DNA of 64,000 bases from Salinarchaeum sp. Harcht-Bsk1 (GCF_000403645.1 NC_021313.1:2313014-2377013); one strand, 5' to 3'; positions 35,779 through 45,492 are shown, counted from the first letter of the stretch. Program-made: numbers and translations. The notes: generated from the sequence alone by a model not told the origin.

Positions 35779-38049
35779 ATGACGCGCTCACCGAATCGGC
35801 CGACGGACACCTATCTCGACGTGCTCCGGACGCTCGGCGTTACCGACGCCGCACTGGGACGCCATCACGACGCGGACGCCGAGGTGCCCGTTCGGCTCGC
35901 GATCGACCGGGATCGCGGATCGCCGACCGCGGACCTCCTCGACGCGCTCGCGGCAACGGGTCGCATGCTGGACCTCCGGGACGGGCTCGACGCGGCCGAC
36001 GACGCCGGCCTTGGCGACGCGCTCGCTCGATTTGGCTTCCGCGTCGACCTCGCCGACCCGGACGCAGACGGTGGCGGCGAGGAAGTCGTGCTGACCGTCG
36101 CCGACGCGGTGACCGGCGCCACCGATCGCGTCGACACGGCGCAGGACGGAGACGCCGCCGAGAGGACGCTCCGGTCTGCGCTCCTCGACCCGGCCGGCAT
36201 CGAACTCCGTGCGCTGCTCGACGGACGCCACCTCGTCGCCGAGAAGCGCGAACTCGCGACGCTGGCGGAGCGCTACGGCCCGCGAATCGAACCGTTCGAC
36301 GATCCGCTGTTGACGCCCGAAGCCGCTATCGACCGCGACGAGTTCGAGCATGCCATCGCGGACCGCACCGAGGAATCCCACATCGGCGACTCGGTGGATC
36401 CACCCACAGAACCAGCGAACCCGGACGCCATCACCGAACCCGGGAATGCGGACGCCATCTCCTGGACGAACCCCACCGACGCGGATGGACCTGCGTCGGA
36501 AGCAGTCGACGCCGCACTGGCGGACTCCGGTCCGCGGACTCACACGATCGAGGACGACGGCCTCGACGACGCGCCGGCGGTCGGCGGCGGCCCGAAGCGC
36601 ACCGTTTCCACGAGCGGAATCGACGGCGTGTTCGACAAGCTCGAGTCCGGAACGACCGACGACGCTCCAGCCCACACAGCTATGTCAGATTCGATAGACG
36701 CCGACACCGACGCCGCGACCGACGAAGACGAATCGAGCACCGACCCCGTCGAGACGCCGCAGGGCCTCACGGGCGGACCGACCCGGACGGTCTCGTCCAC
36801 GAGCGCCGACGACATCCTCCAGCGAGCCACGGGGAGCGACGACTTCGATTCGATCGCCGCCGAGGAAGGGGAGGCCGACCCGGACGCGGTCCTCGCCGAC
36901 GCCGACGGGGTCCCGGAAGCGATCGAGGACGAGGTCGAGACCGGCAGCGGCGACGACGGTGCGGACGAACGTGCGGAGGACGCCGAACGGCCCCAGCACG
37001 CCGAAGCGGAGTCGGACTCCGAGACCGAGCGCGGTGGCGCTACGCCGCCGACGGTCGACCCCGCGGCGCCGGAACCCGCCATCCCAGCGGACGACGAGCA
37101 CCCGACCGGTCCACAGACGCGCCGCGTGGAGGACATCGGTGCCGCCGAGACGTCCGAGACCGAGGAGGACGACGAGCAGGACGCTGCTCGCGACGGCGGC
37201 AGCGAGCCGGTGGCCGAGGGGTCAGGAGACGGCGATCTGCCGGTGGTCAGCACGTCGAGACGCTCGGCGAGTGATGCCGCTCACGACGATCGCCGTGACG
37301 CCGGGGGTGCCGAAGGCGCGTCTGGCGGCACCGATCGCGGCGCACCGACGGACGATGCCGAGTCGCCGTCGCTGGGCGACCGAGGCAACGCCGAGGACGC
37401 GACGGCCTCCGACGAACCGAGCAGCGCCGCCGATGCGAGCCCGTCTATCGATGCGACCGAGTCTCCCGAAGCGAGCGGTGCCGCCGATGCGAGCCCGTCT
37501 ATCGATGCGACCGAGTCTCCCGAAGCGAGCGGTGCCGCCGATGCGAGCGCGTCTTCCGATACGACCGAGTCTGCCGATGTCAGCGGTGCCTCCGATGGGA
37601 ACGAGTCCGCCGATGCAGGCGCGACCTCGGAAGCGAGTAGATCCTCGGACGATCACACCGCCGGTGCGCCCGAGCGTGGTGACGGCATCGGCGCCGACCT
37701 GCACGGCGACGACGTCGAACTCCGGTGCGGCACCCAGACGGTCGATCGGGGTAGCGATCCGGCACCCGACCTCTCGGCGGTCGAAGCCGAGGACGGGACG
37801 GGTGCCAGTGCGGACGGCCCACTGGCTGGCGCCGGCGGCCTCCGGCCTGACGACGGCCCGCTGGCTGGCGCCGGCGGCCTCCGGCCTGACGACGGCCCGC
37901 AGGCCGACGCCAGCGACGACGCGGCGCCGTCGGACGCCACGGCCGCTCCCGCTTCCGATGGCGATCAGTCTGCAGCGGAGAACGCGGAGTCCACGGAGTC
38001 GGGGCAGGGGCTCGTCAGCCGAATCGCGTCGCGACTGTTCGGCGAGTGA
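35779..38049 (+). CDS. Large acidic repeat protein, unknown function
   Basis: A 756-residue protein. About 200 N-terminal residues are ordinary alpha/beta sequence (TYLDVLRTLGVTDAALGRHH; LVAEKRELATLAERYGPRIE) and may be a folded domain. The remainder is Asp/Glu/Ser/Ala-rich and probably disordered. A short motif recurs: GGPKRTVSTSGIDGVFDKL near 270, GGPTRTVSSTSADDILQ near 333, and GPQTRRVEDIGA near 444. DNA tandem repeats code ADASPSIDATESPEASGA (two copies) and DGPLAGAGGLRPD (two copies). The C-terminus ends in an amphipathic GLVSRIASRLFGE helix. There is no signal peptide. I do not recognise the family; it could be an intracellular scaffold. Confidence 0.75.
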   Translation: MTRSPNRPTDTYLDVLRTLGVTDAALGRHHDADAEVPVRLAIDRDRGSPTADLLDALAATGRMLDLRDGLDAADDAGLGDALARFGFRVDLADPDADGGGEEVVLTVADAVTGATDRVDTAQDGDAAERTLRSALLDPAGIELRALLDGRHLVAEKRELATLAERYGPRIEPFDDPLLTPEAAIDRDEFEHAIADRTEESHIGDSVDPPTEPANPDAITEPGNADAISWTNPTDADGPASEAVDAALADSGPRTHTIEDDGLDDAPAVGGGPKRTVSTSGIDGVFDKLESGTTDDAPAHTAMSDSIDADTDAATDEDESSTDPVETPQGLTGGPTRTVSSTSADDILQRATGSDDFDSIAAEEGEADPDAVLADADGVPEAIEDEVETGSGDDGADERAEDAERPQHAEAESDSETERGGATPPTVDPAAPEPAIPADDEHPTGPQTRRVEDIGAAETSETEEDDEQDAARDGGSEPVAEGSGDGDLPVVSTSRRSASDAAHDDRRDAGGAEGASGGTDRGAPTDDAESPSLGDRGNAEDATASDEPSSAADASPSIDATESPEASGAADASPSIDATESPEASGAADASASSDTTESADVSGASDGNESADAGATSEASRSSDDHTAGAPERGDGIGADLHGDDVELRCGTQTVDRGSDPAPDLSAVEAEDGTGASADGPLAGAGGLRPDDGPLAGAGGLRPDDGPQADASDDAAPSDATAAPASDGDQSAAENAESTESGQGLVSRIASRLFGE
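37429..37555 (+). repeat. 54-nt tandem repeat inside the acidic repeat protein gene
   Basis: Two identical 54-nt units (37429-37482 and 37483-37536) are followed by a partial third. The units are in frame, so copy number can vary without breaking the reading frame. Confidence 0.9.
37813..37905 (+). repeat. 39-nt tandem repeat inside the acidic repeat protein gene
   Basis: Units at 37813-37851 and 37852-37890 differ at a single base, and a partial third unit follows. They code DGPLAGAGGLRPD twice. Confidence 0.9.
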
Positions 38050-38088
38050 CCCGGACGGGCCCCACTGCCGGTCGAACGGCCGGCCGTC

Positions 38089-39276
38089 TCAGGAGTCGAG
38101 GAACGCCTCGATGCGGTTCGTCGCTTCCTTCAGGTCGTCGAGCCCCGTCGCGTAGGAGACCCGGAGGTGGCCGGCGCCGCCCTCCCCGAACACGTCGCCG
38201 GGGACGGCCGCCACGCCGGCCTCGGTGAGGAGGTCCTCGGCGAAGGCCTCCGCGTCGCCGCCGGGCACCTCCGGAAACACGTAGAAGGCGCCCTTGGCCT
38301 CGAAGCAGTCCATCCCCAGTTCCTCGAATCGGGAGAGGACGAACCGCCGCCGTCGATCGTACTCGGCGACCATGTCCTCGACCTCGTCGTCGCAAGAGCG
38401 TAGCGCCTCGATCGCGGCGTGCTGGGCGGTCGTCGGCGCCGAGAGCATCGTGTACTGGTGGATGCGATTGAGGGCCGCGATCACGTCCGGCGGCCCCATC
38501 GCGTAGCCGAGCCGGAGGCCGGTCATCGCGTGGGCCTTCGAAAAGCCGTTGAGGACGATGGACCGCTCGCGCATGCCGGGGAGCGTCGCGATCGAGACGT
38601 GCTCCTGGCCGTAGGTGAGGTCCGCGTAGATCTCGTCGGCGAGGACGACGAGGTCGTTTTCCCGGCAGAACTCGGCGACTTCCCGGAGTTCCTCCTCCGG
38701 CATAATCGCCCCGGTGGGGTTGTTCGGGTAGCAGTAGAGGAGGACGTCGGCGTCCTCGGCACCGGCCTCGCGCATCGCTTCGGGCGTGAGCCGGAAGTCG
38801 TCCTGCGCGGTCGGGATCGGCCACGACTCGCCGCCGGCGAACCGGACGCCGGGTTCGTAGGAGACGTAGGTCGGGTCCGGGACCGCGACGACGTCGCCGG
38901 GATCGACGATCGCCCGGAGCGCGACGTCGACGGCCTCGCTGACGCCCGTCGTCACGAGAATCTCGTCGTCGGGGTCGTACTGGAGGTCGTAGGAATCGTC
39001 GACGTGCTGGCTGATCTCCTCGCGGAGTTCCCGCTTCCCGCGGTTGGCGGTGTAGGACGTCCGCCCCTGCTCCAGCGAGTGGATCGCAGCGTCGCGGGCC
39101 GCCCACGGCGCGGAGAAGTCCGGCTCACCGACGCCCAGCGAGATCACGTCCTCGGCCTCCTCCGCGAGTTCGAAGAAACGTCGGATGCCCGACGGCGGCG
39201 TGTTCTGGACGCGCTGAGAGATGGTGAACTGGTGGCCGGGTTCTTCGCGACTTCGTGAGTCTTCCTGCTCGCTCAT
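38089..39276 (-). CDS. Class I/II aminotransferase, PLP-dependent
   Basis: A 395-residue enzyme of the aspartate-type fold I family. The PLP lysine is in NGFSKAHAMTGLRLGYAMG, and the YPNNPTGA and DEIYADL motifs are intact. It probably transaminates an amino acid with 2-oxoglutarate; the substrate is not evident. It overlaps the upstream Lrp gene by 4 nt, so the two are translationally coupled and the regulator may act on this gene. Start 39276. Confidence 0.9.
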   Translation of the reverse strand: MSEQEDSRSREEPGHQFTISQRVQNTPPSGIRRFFELAEEAEDVISLGVGEPDFSAPWAARDAAIHSLEQGRTSYTANRGKRELREEISQHVDDSYDLQYDPDDEILVTTGVSEAVDVALRAIVDPGDVVAVPDPTYVSYEPGVRFAGGESWPIPTAQDDFRLTPEAMREAGAEDADVLLYCYPNNPTGAIMPEEELREVAEFCRENDLVVLADEIYADLTYGQEHVSIATLPGMRERSIVLNGFSKAHAMTGLRLGYAMGPPDVIAALNRIHQYTMLSAPTTAQHAAIEALRSCDDEVEDMVAEYDRRRRFVLSRFEELGMDCFEAKGAFYVFPEVPGGDAEAFAEDLLTEAGVAAVPGDVFGEGGAGHLRVSYATGLDDLKEATNRIEAFLDS

Positions 39277-39758
39277 GGCGACACGGAGAGGCGCTCGTCG
39301 TCGTCGCCGTCGCCGAAGTTCACGCCGCGGTCCTTGTACGTGTCCATGACGTAGTGGGTGACCGTCTGCGTGATCTCCGGGACGGGCGCGACCTTGTCGC
39401 TGATGAACCGGGAGACCTCGCGCATCGAGTCGCCCTCGACGCGCATGTCGAAGTCGTAGTCCCCCGATACCAGCTGGAGCGTCTGGACTTCCGGGAAGCG
39501 GGCGAGCCGCTCCGCGATGTCGGCGTAGCTCGTCTCGCGGTCGAGGGTGACGTTGAGTTCGACGAGTGCGACGACCCGCTCCTCGTCGACCTCGCCCCAG
39601 TCGACGATCGCCGAGTAGCCGCCCACGACGCCCTCGTCCTCGAGGCGCTCGATGGCGTCGGCGACTGCTGCCTCGTCGGCGTCGAGCATCCGGGCGAGGT
39701 CCTCCGTCGATCGACGCGCGTCGGCCAGCAGCAGGTCGAGCAGCTCCCGCTCGTTCAT
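39273..39758 (-). CDS. Lrp/AsnC-family regulator
   Basis: A 161-residue regulator. The N-terminal winged helix (MNERELLDLLLADARRSTED, then AVADAIERLEDEGVVGGYSA) is followed by a RAM effector domain (VVALVELNVTLDR, TLQLVSGDYDFDMRVEG). It senses amino acids in this family. The last bases overlap the first bases of the aminotransferase gene (ATGA), making it the first gene of a two-gene operon. The ligand is likely linked to the aminotransferase substrate. Confidence 0.92.
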   Translation of the reverse strand: MNERELLDLLLADARRSTEDLARMLDADEAAVADAIERLEDEGVVGGYSAIVDWGEVDEERVVALVELNVTLDRETSYADIAERLARFPEVQTLQLVSGDYDFDMRVEGDSMREVSRFISDKVAPVPEITQTVTHYVMDTYKDRGVNFGDGDDDERLSVSP

Positions 39759-39964
39759 ACCCGTTGTGGGTGCCACGGCGTGCATAAGGGTTTCCACGCC
39801 CATCGGTGTGGTAGCGAGCCACGTGGCTCCGGGAGGTCGTCGACCGGCGCGTTCGGGGCTCGTGCGTATCTTGGACTCGAATAGGATTGCGCCCGCATCC
39901 ACCCACCGGCACGATCCACTTGCCGTGAGAACGCACTTCAGTTTCCCGCGTGAACGTTCAGGGG

Positions 39965-41425
39965 ATGACGGAGCCCGGGCGCGAAGCGGCGGACGACCCG
40001 TCGGATCCCGAGGTGGGGGCCGCTCGCGACGAGCGGATCGCTCCCGACAGGGAGACGGACCCCGACGACGTCGCGGAGACGGACGAGGCGACCTACACGA
40101 AGGAGGGCGAACTCGAGCGGACGATCGGGCTCACCGGCGGGCTCTCGATCGGGATCGGGACGATGATCGGCGCGGGGATCTTCGTGTTTCCCGGCATCGC
40201 CGCCGGCGAGGCCGGCCCCGCTGCCGCCGCCTCGTTCGCCATCGGCGCGGTCGTCGCGTTGCTCGTCGCGCTGCCGGCCTCGGAGCTCGCGACCGCGATG
40301 CCCCGCAGCGGTGGCGGCTACTACTTCATCTCCCGCGGGCTCGGCACGCTGGCGGGCTCGGTCGTCGGGCTCTCCCTGTGGCTCGGGCTGGTCTTCGCCT
40401 CCGCGTTCTACCTCGTCGGCTTCGGCTACTACGCGATCGACTCGCTCGCCGAGGTAGGCATCGTCGTCGACGCCGCGTTCGTCGTGCCGATTGCGCTCCT
40501 GTTCGGCGCCGGATTGACCGTTCTGAACGTCACCGGGACCGAGAACGCCGCGAAGCTCCAGAACGGCGTCGTCGCCCTGTTGCTCTCGCTGCTCGTGGTG
40601 TTCCTGGGGGCGGGGATCGCCGACGCCGTGGGGCTGACCGGCCAGTCGAGCGCTCCCGAGACGTTCGCGCCCTTCGGGGCATTCCCGATCGTCACGACCG
40701 CCGCGCTCGTGTTCACCTCCTATCTCGGCTTCGCGCAGGTGGCGACCGTCGCCGGCGAGATGAAAGCCCCCGGCCGGAACCTCCCGCTCGCGATGGTCGG
40801 CTCCGTCGTGATCGTCGGCGTGCTCTACGTCGCGACGGTGTTCGTGGCGACCAGCGCCTTCGGGAGCGAACGGCTCGCCACCCTCGGCGAAACGGCGATG
40901 GTCGAGGTCGGACGCAACTACCTCGGCGCCGCCGGCGCGATCGCGATCCTCCTCGGCGGCCTGCTCGCGACGGTGTCCAGCGCGAACGCGTCGATCCTCA
41001 GCACCTCGCGTGCGGTCTACGCCGTCTCCAGGGACGGCGTGATTCCCGAGTGGGCGAGTCGAATCAACCTCCGGTTCGGTACGCCCCACGTCGCGCTCGG
41101 CCTGGCCGGTGGCCCGATCCTCCTCCTGACCGCGACCGGCCAGGTGACCGTGCTCGCGGAGGTCGCCTCCTTCCTCCACCTCGTGATGTACGGACTGCTC
41201 TGCGTGGCGCTGCTCGCGCTCCGCCGGAACGAGCCCGAGTGGTACGATCCGGCGTATCGGGTGCCCGGCTACCCAGCCGTCCCGATCCTGGGGGCCATCG
41301 GGAGCTTCGGGATGCTCGCATTCATGCAACTGGCCTCCCAAGTGATCGGACTGGGAATCATGCTCGCAACCGCCGGGTGGTACGCCTACTACGCGAGAGA
41401 CGTCGAACTCAAGGGGGTGCTCTAG
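39965..41425 (+). CDS. APC-family amino acid permease
   Basis: A 486-residue transporter with about 12 transmembrane helices after an acidic N-terminus of 45 residues. The first helix has the APC signature [20 protein letters not shown]. The consensus amphipathic loop includes [20 protein letters not shown]. The substrate is an amino acid or similar compound, not resolved. The ATG at 39965 is chosen; the in-frame GTG at 39950 is a possible start. It is followed 3 nt later by a Usp-domain gene. Confidence 0.88.
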   Translation: MTEPGREAADDPSDPEVGAARDERIAPDRETDPDDVAETDEATYTKEGELERTIGLTGGLSIGIGTMIGAGIFVFPGIAAGEAGPAAAASFAIGAVVALLVALPASELATAMPRSGGGYYFISRGLGTLAGSVVGLSLWLGLVFASAFYLVGFGYYAIDSLAEVGIVVDAAFVVPIALLFGAGLTVLNVTGTENAAKLQNGVVALLLSLLVVFLGAGIADAVGLTGQSSAPETFAPFGAFPIVTTAALVFTSYLGFAQVATVAGEMKAPGRNLPLAMVGSVVIVGVLYVATVFVATSAFGSERLATLGETAMVEVGRNYLGAAGAIAILLGGLLATVSSANASILSTSRAVYAVSRDGVIPEWASRINLRFGTPHVALGLAGGPILLLTATGQVTVLAEVASFLHLVMYGLLCVALLALRRNEPEWYDPAYRVPGYPAVPILGAIGSFGMLAFMQLASQVIGLGIMLATAGWYAYYARDVELKGVL

Positions 41426-41428
41426 CCC

Positions 41429-42196
41429 GTGGTGCGCGTCGTCGTCCCCGTGGAAGTACTCGAAGGCGAGACGGTGTCCGCGGGACTCGTCGGCCTCCTC
41501 GCGTCCGCGGACATCACGGTCCTCGGCTACCACGTCGTTCCCGAGCAGACCACGCCCGAGCAGATGCAAGCGCAGTTCGGCGAGCGGGCGAGGGATGCGC
41601 TCGCGGACCTCACCGACGAGTTCCAGACCGCTGGCGGCCAGGCCGACTTCCGCCTCGTGTTCACGCACGATCGCGAGCAGACCGTCGACCGCGTCGTCGA
41701 CGAGGTGGACGCCGAGGCGGTCGCCATCACGGGCACTACCGGCGAGGTGACGCGCCTGCTCGTCTCGCTGTCGGGCGACGTCGCCGCCGACCGGATCGTC
41801 GCATTCGTGACGGCGGTCGCTGCCGACCGACCGATCGAGGTGACGCTGCTCTCGGCGACCGAGGAAGAGACTGCCGACCCTGGCCGGATCGAGGCCGTCG
41901 CGGACGCGCTCGCGGAGGCTGGCGTCGACGTCGTCGCGGTGACTGCCGCAGACGACCCGCCGCTCGACGCGCTCGTCGACGCGGTGCCGGGCCACGACGC
42001 GGTCGTGGTCGGCGAGCGCGCTCCCTCGCTGTCCTCGATTCTGCTGGGCGACTTCGAGGAACGCGTGGCGGCCGCGACCGTCGGGCCGGTGCTCGTCGTC
42101 CAGCGACCCGCGGCCGAACCAGGAGACGAGGACGAGCAGGAGGAGTCCCCGCACTCTGGAGAGCGAGCAACAGACCGAGAGGATTCGGGGGAGTAG
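41429..42196 (+). CDS. Usp-domain protein coupled to the permease
   Basis: A 255-residue protein, GTG start. Two Usp-like halves are visible: VRVVVPVEVLEGETVSAGLV and AVAITGTTGEVTRLLVSLSG, then IEVTLLSATEEETADPG with AVVVGERAPSLSSILLGDFE. The second half lacks a clean G-2x-G-9x-G motif, so nucleotide binding is uncertain. The C-terminus is disordered and acidic. It starts 3 nt after the permease stop, which suggests that it regulates the transporter, as Usp domains often do next to APC permeases. Confidence 0.8.
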   Translation: MVRVVVPVEVLEGETVSAGLVGLLASADITVLGYHVVPEQTTPEQMQAQFGERARDALADLTDEFQTAGGQADFRLVFTHDREQTVDRVVDEVDAEAVAITGTTGEVTRLLVSLSGDVAADRIVAFVTAVAADRPIEVTLLSATEEETADPGRIEAVADALAEAGVDVVAVTAADDPPLDALVDAVPGHDAVVVGERAPSLSSILLGDFEERVAAATVGPVLVVQRPAAEPGDEDEQEESPHSGERATDREDSGE

Positions 42197-42234
42197 CCCG
42201 CTGTCACCGGGGCCGCGGCGATCGCATCGCGAAC

Positions 42235-42242
42235 GCATAAGC
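42235..42242 (+). promoter_or_regulatory. TATA box of the nop5-flpA operon
   Basis: GCATAAGC is centred 28 nt before the ATG at 42266. Confidence 0.55.
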
Positions 42243-42265
42243 GACCCCCGGTGTAATGGGCGGCT

Positions 42266-43159
42266 ATGAGCGACGAGACGGCCGGATCGGGCTGGTTCGC
42301 GGGCCTCGATCCCGGCGACGCGTCCGGTGCCGCCGAGCGGATTCGCCGCGGATCGGCGGCCGAACCCGCCGACTGGCCGGCGGCCGCCGTCGAATCCGGC
42401 ACCGTGCCCGACGAGGACGCCTACTACGATTTGCTCCACGAGACGACCGTCGCGGCGACGCGATCGGCCGTCGCCGAGGCGGAGGGTGCAGACGACCAGC
42501 AACTCGCCCACCTCGTGCGGGCGATGGACGACTGCAACCGGATCGCGAACGAACTGGCCGAGCGCGTCGCGGAGTGGGCCGGCGCGCGACTCGGCGAGTC
42601 CGGCAGCGGCGTCGGGTTCGCCCGCAGAATCGCGAATCGCGATCCTGGAACTGGCGACGCCGGTGCGGACGCCGGCGAGAAACGCCTGATCGGCCTCGCC
42701 CAGCGCTGTGCCGACCTCGACGACGAGGCCGAAGCGCTCCGCGCGGAGATCGAGCGCTCGGCACCGCAGGTCGCCCCGAACCTGAGCGCACTCGCGGGAC
42801 CGGTGCTCGCTGCACGACTGATCTCGCTGGCCGGCGGCCTCGAGGACCTCGCGAAGTCGCCGTCCTCGACGGTTCAGGTCCTCGGCGCCGAGGACGCCCT
42901 CTTCGCGCACCTCCGCGGACAGGGCCCCTCGCCGAAACACGGCGTGATCTTCACGCACGACGCGGTCCGCGGGATGCCCCGCGAGAACCGGGGTTCGGCG
43001 GCACGCGCCCTGGCCGGGAAGCTAACCCTCGCCGCGCGCGTCGACTACTACTCCGGTGAGCGCAAGCCCGAACTCGACGAACAGCTCGACGCCCGGATCG
43101 AGCGGATCCGCGCGCGGACCGACGACGCTGATTCGGAGTCCGGGGGTGACGATCAGTGA
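42266..43159 (+). CDS. Nop5/Nop56-family C/D RNP core protein
   Basis: A 297-residue protein. The NOP domain is clear: APNLSALAGPVLAARLISLA, then GGLEDLAKSPSSTVQVLGAE. The segment GVIFTHDAVRGMP is also family-typical. It binds the box C/D guide RNA with L7Ae and holds fibrillarin. The short acidic tail is haloarchaeal. It overlaps flpA by 4 nt, so the pair is coupled. Confidence 0.93.
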   Translation: MSDETAGSGWFAGLDPGDASGAAERIRRGSAAEPADWPAAAVESGTVPDEDAYYDLLHETTVAATRSAVAEAEGADDQQLAHLVRAMDDCNRIANELAERVAEWAGARLGESGSGVGFARRIANRDPGTGDAGADAGEKRLIGLAQRCADLDDEAEALRAEIERSAPQVAPNLSALAGPVLAARLISLAGGLEDLAKSPSSTVQVLGAEDALFAHLRGQGPSPKHGVIFTHDAVRGMPRENRGSAARALAGKLTLAARVDYYSGERKPELDEQLDARIERIRARTDDADSESGGDDQ

Positions 43160-43785
43160 GCCTCCCCGACGGCGTCGAACGCCGACAGTTCGATAACGAG
43201 GAACGCCTCGCGACCCGTGGCCCGTCGGTCTACGGCGAGCCGACCGACGGCGCGTGGCGCGCCTGGGACGCCCGCCGCTCGAAACTCGGTGCGACCCTGG
43301 AGAAGGGCATGGAAACCGGCCTCGACGGCGGCGATTCGGTTCTCTACCTCGGCGCGGCGAGCGGGACGACGGTGAGCCACGTCGCGGACTTCGCCGGCCC
43401 GACCTACGCCGTCGAGTTCGCCCCGCGGCCGGCACGCGACCTCGTTGGTGTCGCTGAGGATCGCGACCGGCTGTTCCCGCTCCTGAAGGACGCACGGAAA
43501 CCCGAAACCTATGCCCACGTCGTCGAGAGCGACCTGGACGCGATCGTCCAGGACGTCGCGACGCGGGGGCAGGCTCGCGTCGCCCTCGAGAACCGACAGT
43601 TCCTCGCGGAGGACGGTCGGCTGATCGCGGCTATCAAGGCCCGGAGCGAGGACGTGACCGCCGAGCCCGCGGACGTGTTCGAGGACGTGCTGGGCGATCT
43701 CGAAGACGGCTACGAGGTGCTCGACACCGAGCGACTGGAGCCGTTCCACGACGACCACCTCGCCGTCGTCGCGCGGCCGAAGTAG
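43156..43785 (+). CDS. flpA: Fibrillarin-like rRNA 2'-O-methyltransferase
   Basis: A 209-residue S-adenosylmethionine methyltransferase. The SAM site is VLYLGAASGTTVSHVADFAG, with later FAPRPARDL and the catalytic-region IKARSEDVTAEP. It works with Nop5 and box C/D guides to methylate rRNA and tRNA ribose. It starts at a GTG inside the nop5 stop (GTGA overlap). Confidence 0.95.
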   Translation: MSLPDGVERRQFDNEERLATRGPSVYGEPTDGAWRAWDARRSKLGATLEKGMETGLDGGDSVLYLGAASGTTVSHVADFAGPTYAVEFAPRPARDLVGVAEDRDRLFPLLKDARKPETYAHVVESDLDAIVQDVATRGQARVALENRQFLAEDGRLIAAIKARSEDVTAEPADVFEDVLGDLEDGYEVLDTERLEPFHDDHLAVVARPK

Positions 43786-43819
43786 TCAATCTGTGTCGGT
43801 AACGCAGCCACGCCCCCGC

Positions 43820-44368
43820 TCAGAAGTAGTCAGTGTAGTCGACCGTGCCAGCGCTGGGCTCGCGGTCGCCGAGGATCGCGGCGCGGATCTCCCCTGCGAC
43901 CTCCGACGGGGTTCGGTCCGTGGTCTCGATCTCGTAGACGGCGTCGCGGCCGTGGCGATCGACGGCCTCCGCGAGGATCACGTCGAGCGCCTCGCTCTCG
44001 GCGTTCTCCGCGATACTGGCGTCGGACTCGGCCCTCGAGGGATCGTCTTCGCCCCGCTGTTCGAGTCGGCGTTCGAGTTCCTCGGGTGCACACCGGAGGA
44101 CGATCACCCGATCCACGTCGAGGTGGTGGGCGAGGTGGGACTCGATGAGGACGTGCTCGCGGTCGGCGAGAAAGTCGGCGATCGCCTCGAAGTCGACGAC
44201 GAGGCTGTCCCGCTCCTCGTCGAGTTCCTCGTAGAGGCCCTCCGGCTCGATGACTTCGTTGAGGTGGACGACCTCGAGGCCGTTCGGGACGCCCTCGTCG
44301 CTCCCTTCGAGGGCGTCGACGGCGCTGGTCTTGCCGGTGCCGGGGGTGCCGGTGACGGCGACTCTCAT
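43820..44368 (-). CDS. Fap7-like adenylate kinase
   Basis: A 182-residue P-loop kinase. Walker A is VTGTPGTGKTSAV. The segments LNEVIEPEGLYEE, VLIESHLAHHL and LRCAPEELERRLEQRG match archaeal/eukaryotic adenylate kinase of the hCINAP/Fap7 type, which is linked to small-subunit assembly. It overlaps hisC by 4 nt, so translation is coupled even though the functions differ. Start 44368. Confidence 0.85.
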   Translation of the reverse strand: MRVAVTGTPGTGKTSAVDALEGSDEGVPNGLEVVHLNEVIEPEGLYEELDEERDSLVVDFEAIADFLADREHVLIESHLAHHLDVDRVIVLRCAPEELERRLEQRGEDDPSRAESDASIAENAESEALDVILAEAVDRHGRDAVYEIETTDRTPSEVAGEIRAAILGDREPSAGTVDYTDYF

Positions 44369-45492
44369 CGGTCTGTGGCTGCTTCGGCTTCGGCGTCTCC
44401 GGCTGCGCCGCCATCGCCTCGGGCCGCGAGCACCTCGTTGACGGTTTCGACGGCCTCCCTCGTCTGGTCCTCGGTGCCGCAGGTGATCCGGATGCACTCC
44501 CGGAGCCCGAAACTCGTGCAGTCCCGGACGATCACGCCCTCCCGTTTCAGGGCCTCCGCGACCGCTCCGGCGTCGCCGACCTCGACGAGGAGGAAGTTCC
44601 CGCCACTGGGCCAGGTCGGCGCGTCGATTTCGTTCGCCATGTACTCGCGGGCCCACTCGACGGTCTCGACGGAGCGCTCGACGTGCGCTTCGTCGTCCAT
44701 CGCAGCGAGTCCGGCCCGGCAAGCCAACTCGCTGACCGCGAAGGGCGTGTTGACCCGGGCGTAGGCGTCGGCCCAGTCGTCGGGAACGAGGGCGTAGCCG
44801 AGGCGGAGGCCGGCGAGGCCGTAGGCCTTCGAGAAGGTTCGGAGGATCGCCACGTCGTCGCGCTCGTCGAGCAGGCTCCGGGCGCTCTCGACGTCGGCGA
44901 ACTCGCCGTAGGCCTCGTCGACGACGATCAGGGTCTCCTCGTTTGTGCGATCGGCGATCGCCTCCACGTCGTCGAGCGGGACGGTCGCCCCCGTCGGGTT
45001 GTGCGGACTCGTCAGGTAGACGACGCGCTCGCCGTCGTAGGCGTCGAGGACGACGTCCGGGGTGACCTGGAAATCACGCTCTTTCGCTACTGGGTAGGTC
45101 TGCACCTCGCCGTGGTGGTACCGGGCGCTCATCGGGTAGTAGGCGAACCCCGGTTCGGGGACGAGGATCTCCTGGTCCGGCTCGATCGTGGCGCGGTGGA
45201 GGAGATCGATCGCACCGTCGGCACCCGGCGAGAGCCACACCTGCTCGTCGTCGAGGTCCCAGTGCGCGGCGATGGCGGCGGTGAGATCCGAGTGCGCCGA
45301 CGTCGGGTAGGCGGAGATCCGATCGGCGTGGTCTCGGAGGGCCTCGACGGCGTCCGCCGGCGGGCCGAAGGGGTTCTCGTTCGAGGCGAGTTTCGTGAGA
45401 TCGGCCGGATCCATTCCGAGCTCGCGAGCGACCTCCTCGATGCCCTCGCCGGGCACGTACTCCGCGTGCGAGGACAGATCCCGTGGTTGCAT
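44365..45492 (-). CDS. hisC: Histidinol-phosphate aminotransferase
   Basis: A 375-residue fold I aminotransferase. Hallmarks are LASNENPFGPPADAVEAL, TSPHNPTGATVP, VVDEAYGEF and the PLP lysine in RTFSKAYGLAGLRLGYA, followed by the arginine in LRECIRITCGTEDQT. It converts imidazole acetol-phosphate to histidinol phosphate. It is first in a pair with the adenylate kinase. Other his genes are not in the window. Confidence 0.93.
   Translation of the reverse strand: MQPRDLSSHAEYVPGEGIEEVARELGMDPADLTKLASNENPFGPPADAVEALRDHADRISAYPTSAHSDLTAAIAAHWDLDDEQVWLSPGADGAIDLLHRATIEPDQEILVPEPGFAYYPMSARYHHGEVQTYPVAKERDFQVTPDVVLDAYDGERVVYLTSPHNPTGATVPLDDVEAIADRTNEETLIVVDEAYGEFADVESARSLLDERDDVAILRTFSKAYGLAGLRLGYALVPDDWADAYARVNTPFAVSELACRAGLAAMDDEAHVERSVETVEWAREYMANEIDAPTWPSGGNFLLVEVGDAGAVAEALKREGVIVRDCTSFGLRECIRITCGTEDQTREAVETVNEVLAARGDGGAAGDAEAEAATDR

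Noticed and set aside
37429-37905. A CRISPR array
   Set aside because: The repeats are directly adjacent, lack unique spacers and are in frame within a coding sequence.
39938-42958. A 1006-residue open frame on the minus strand across the permease, Usp and nop5 genes
   Set aside because: It is antisense to three well-supported genes; GC-rich haloarchaeal DNA gives long open frames opposite real genes. The translation is Arg- and His-rich and matches no family.
43820-45492. A histidine biosynthesis operon
   Set aside because: Only hisC is present; the coupled gene is an adenylate kinase and no other his genes are in the window.
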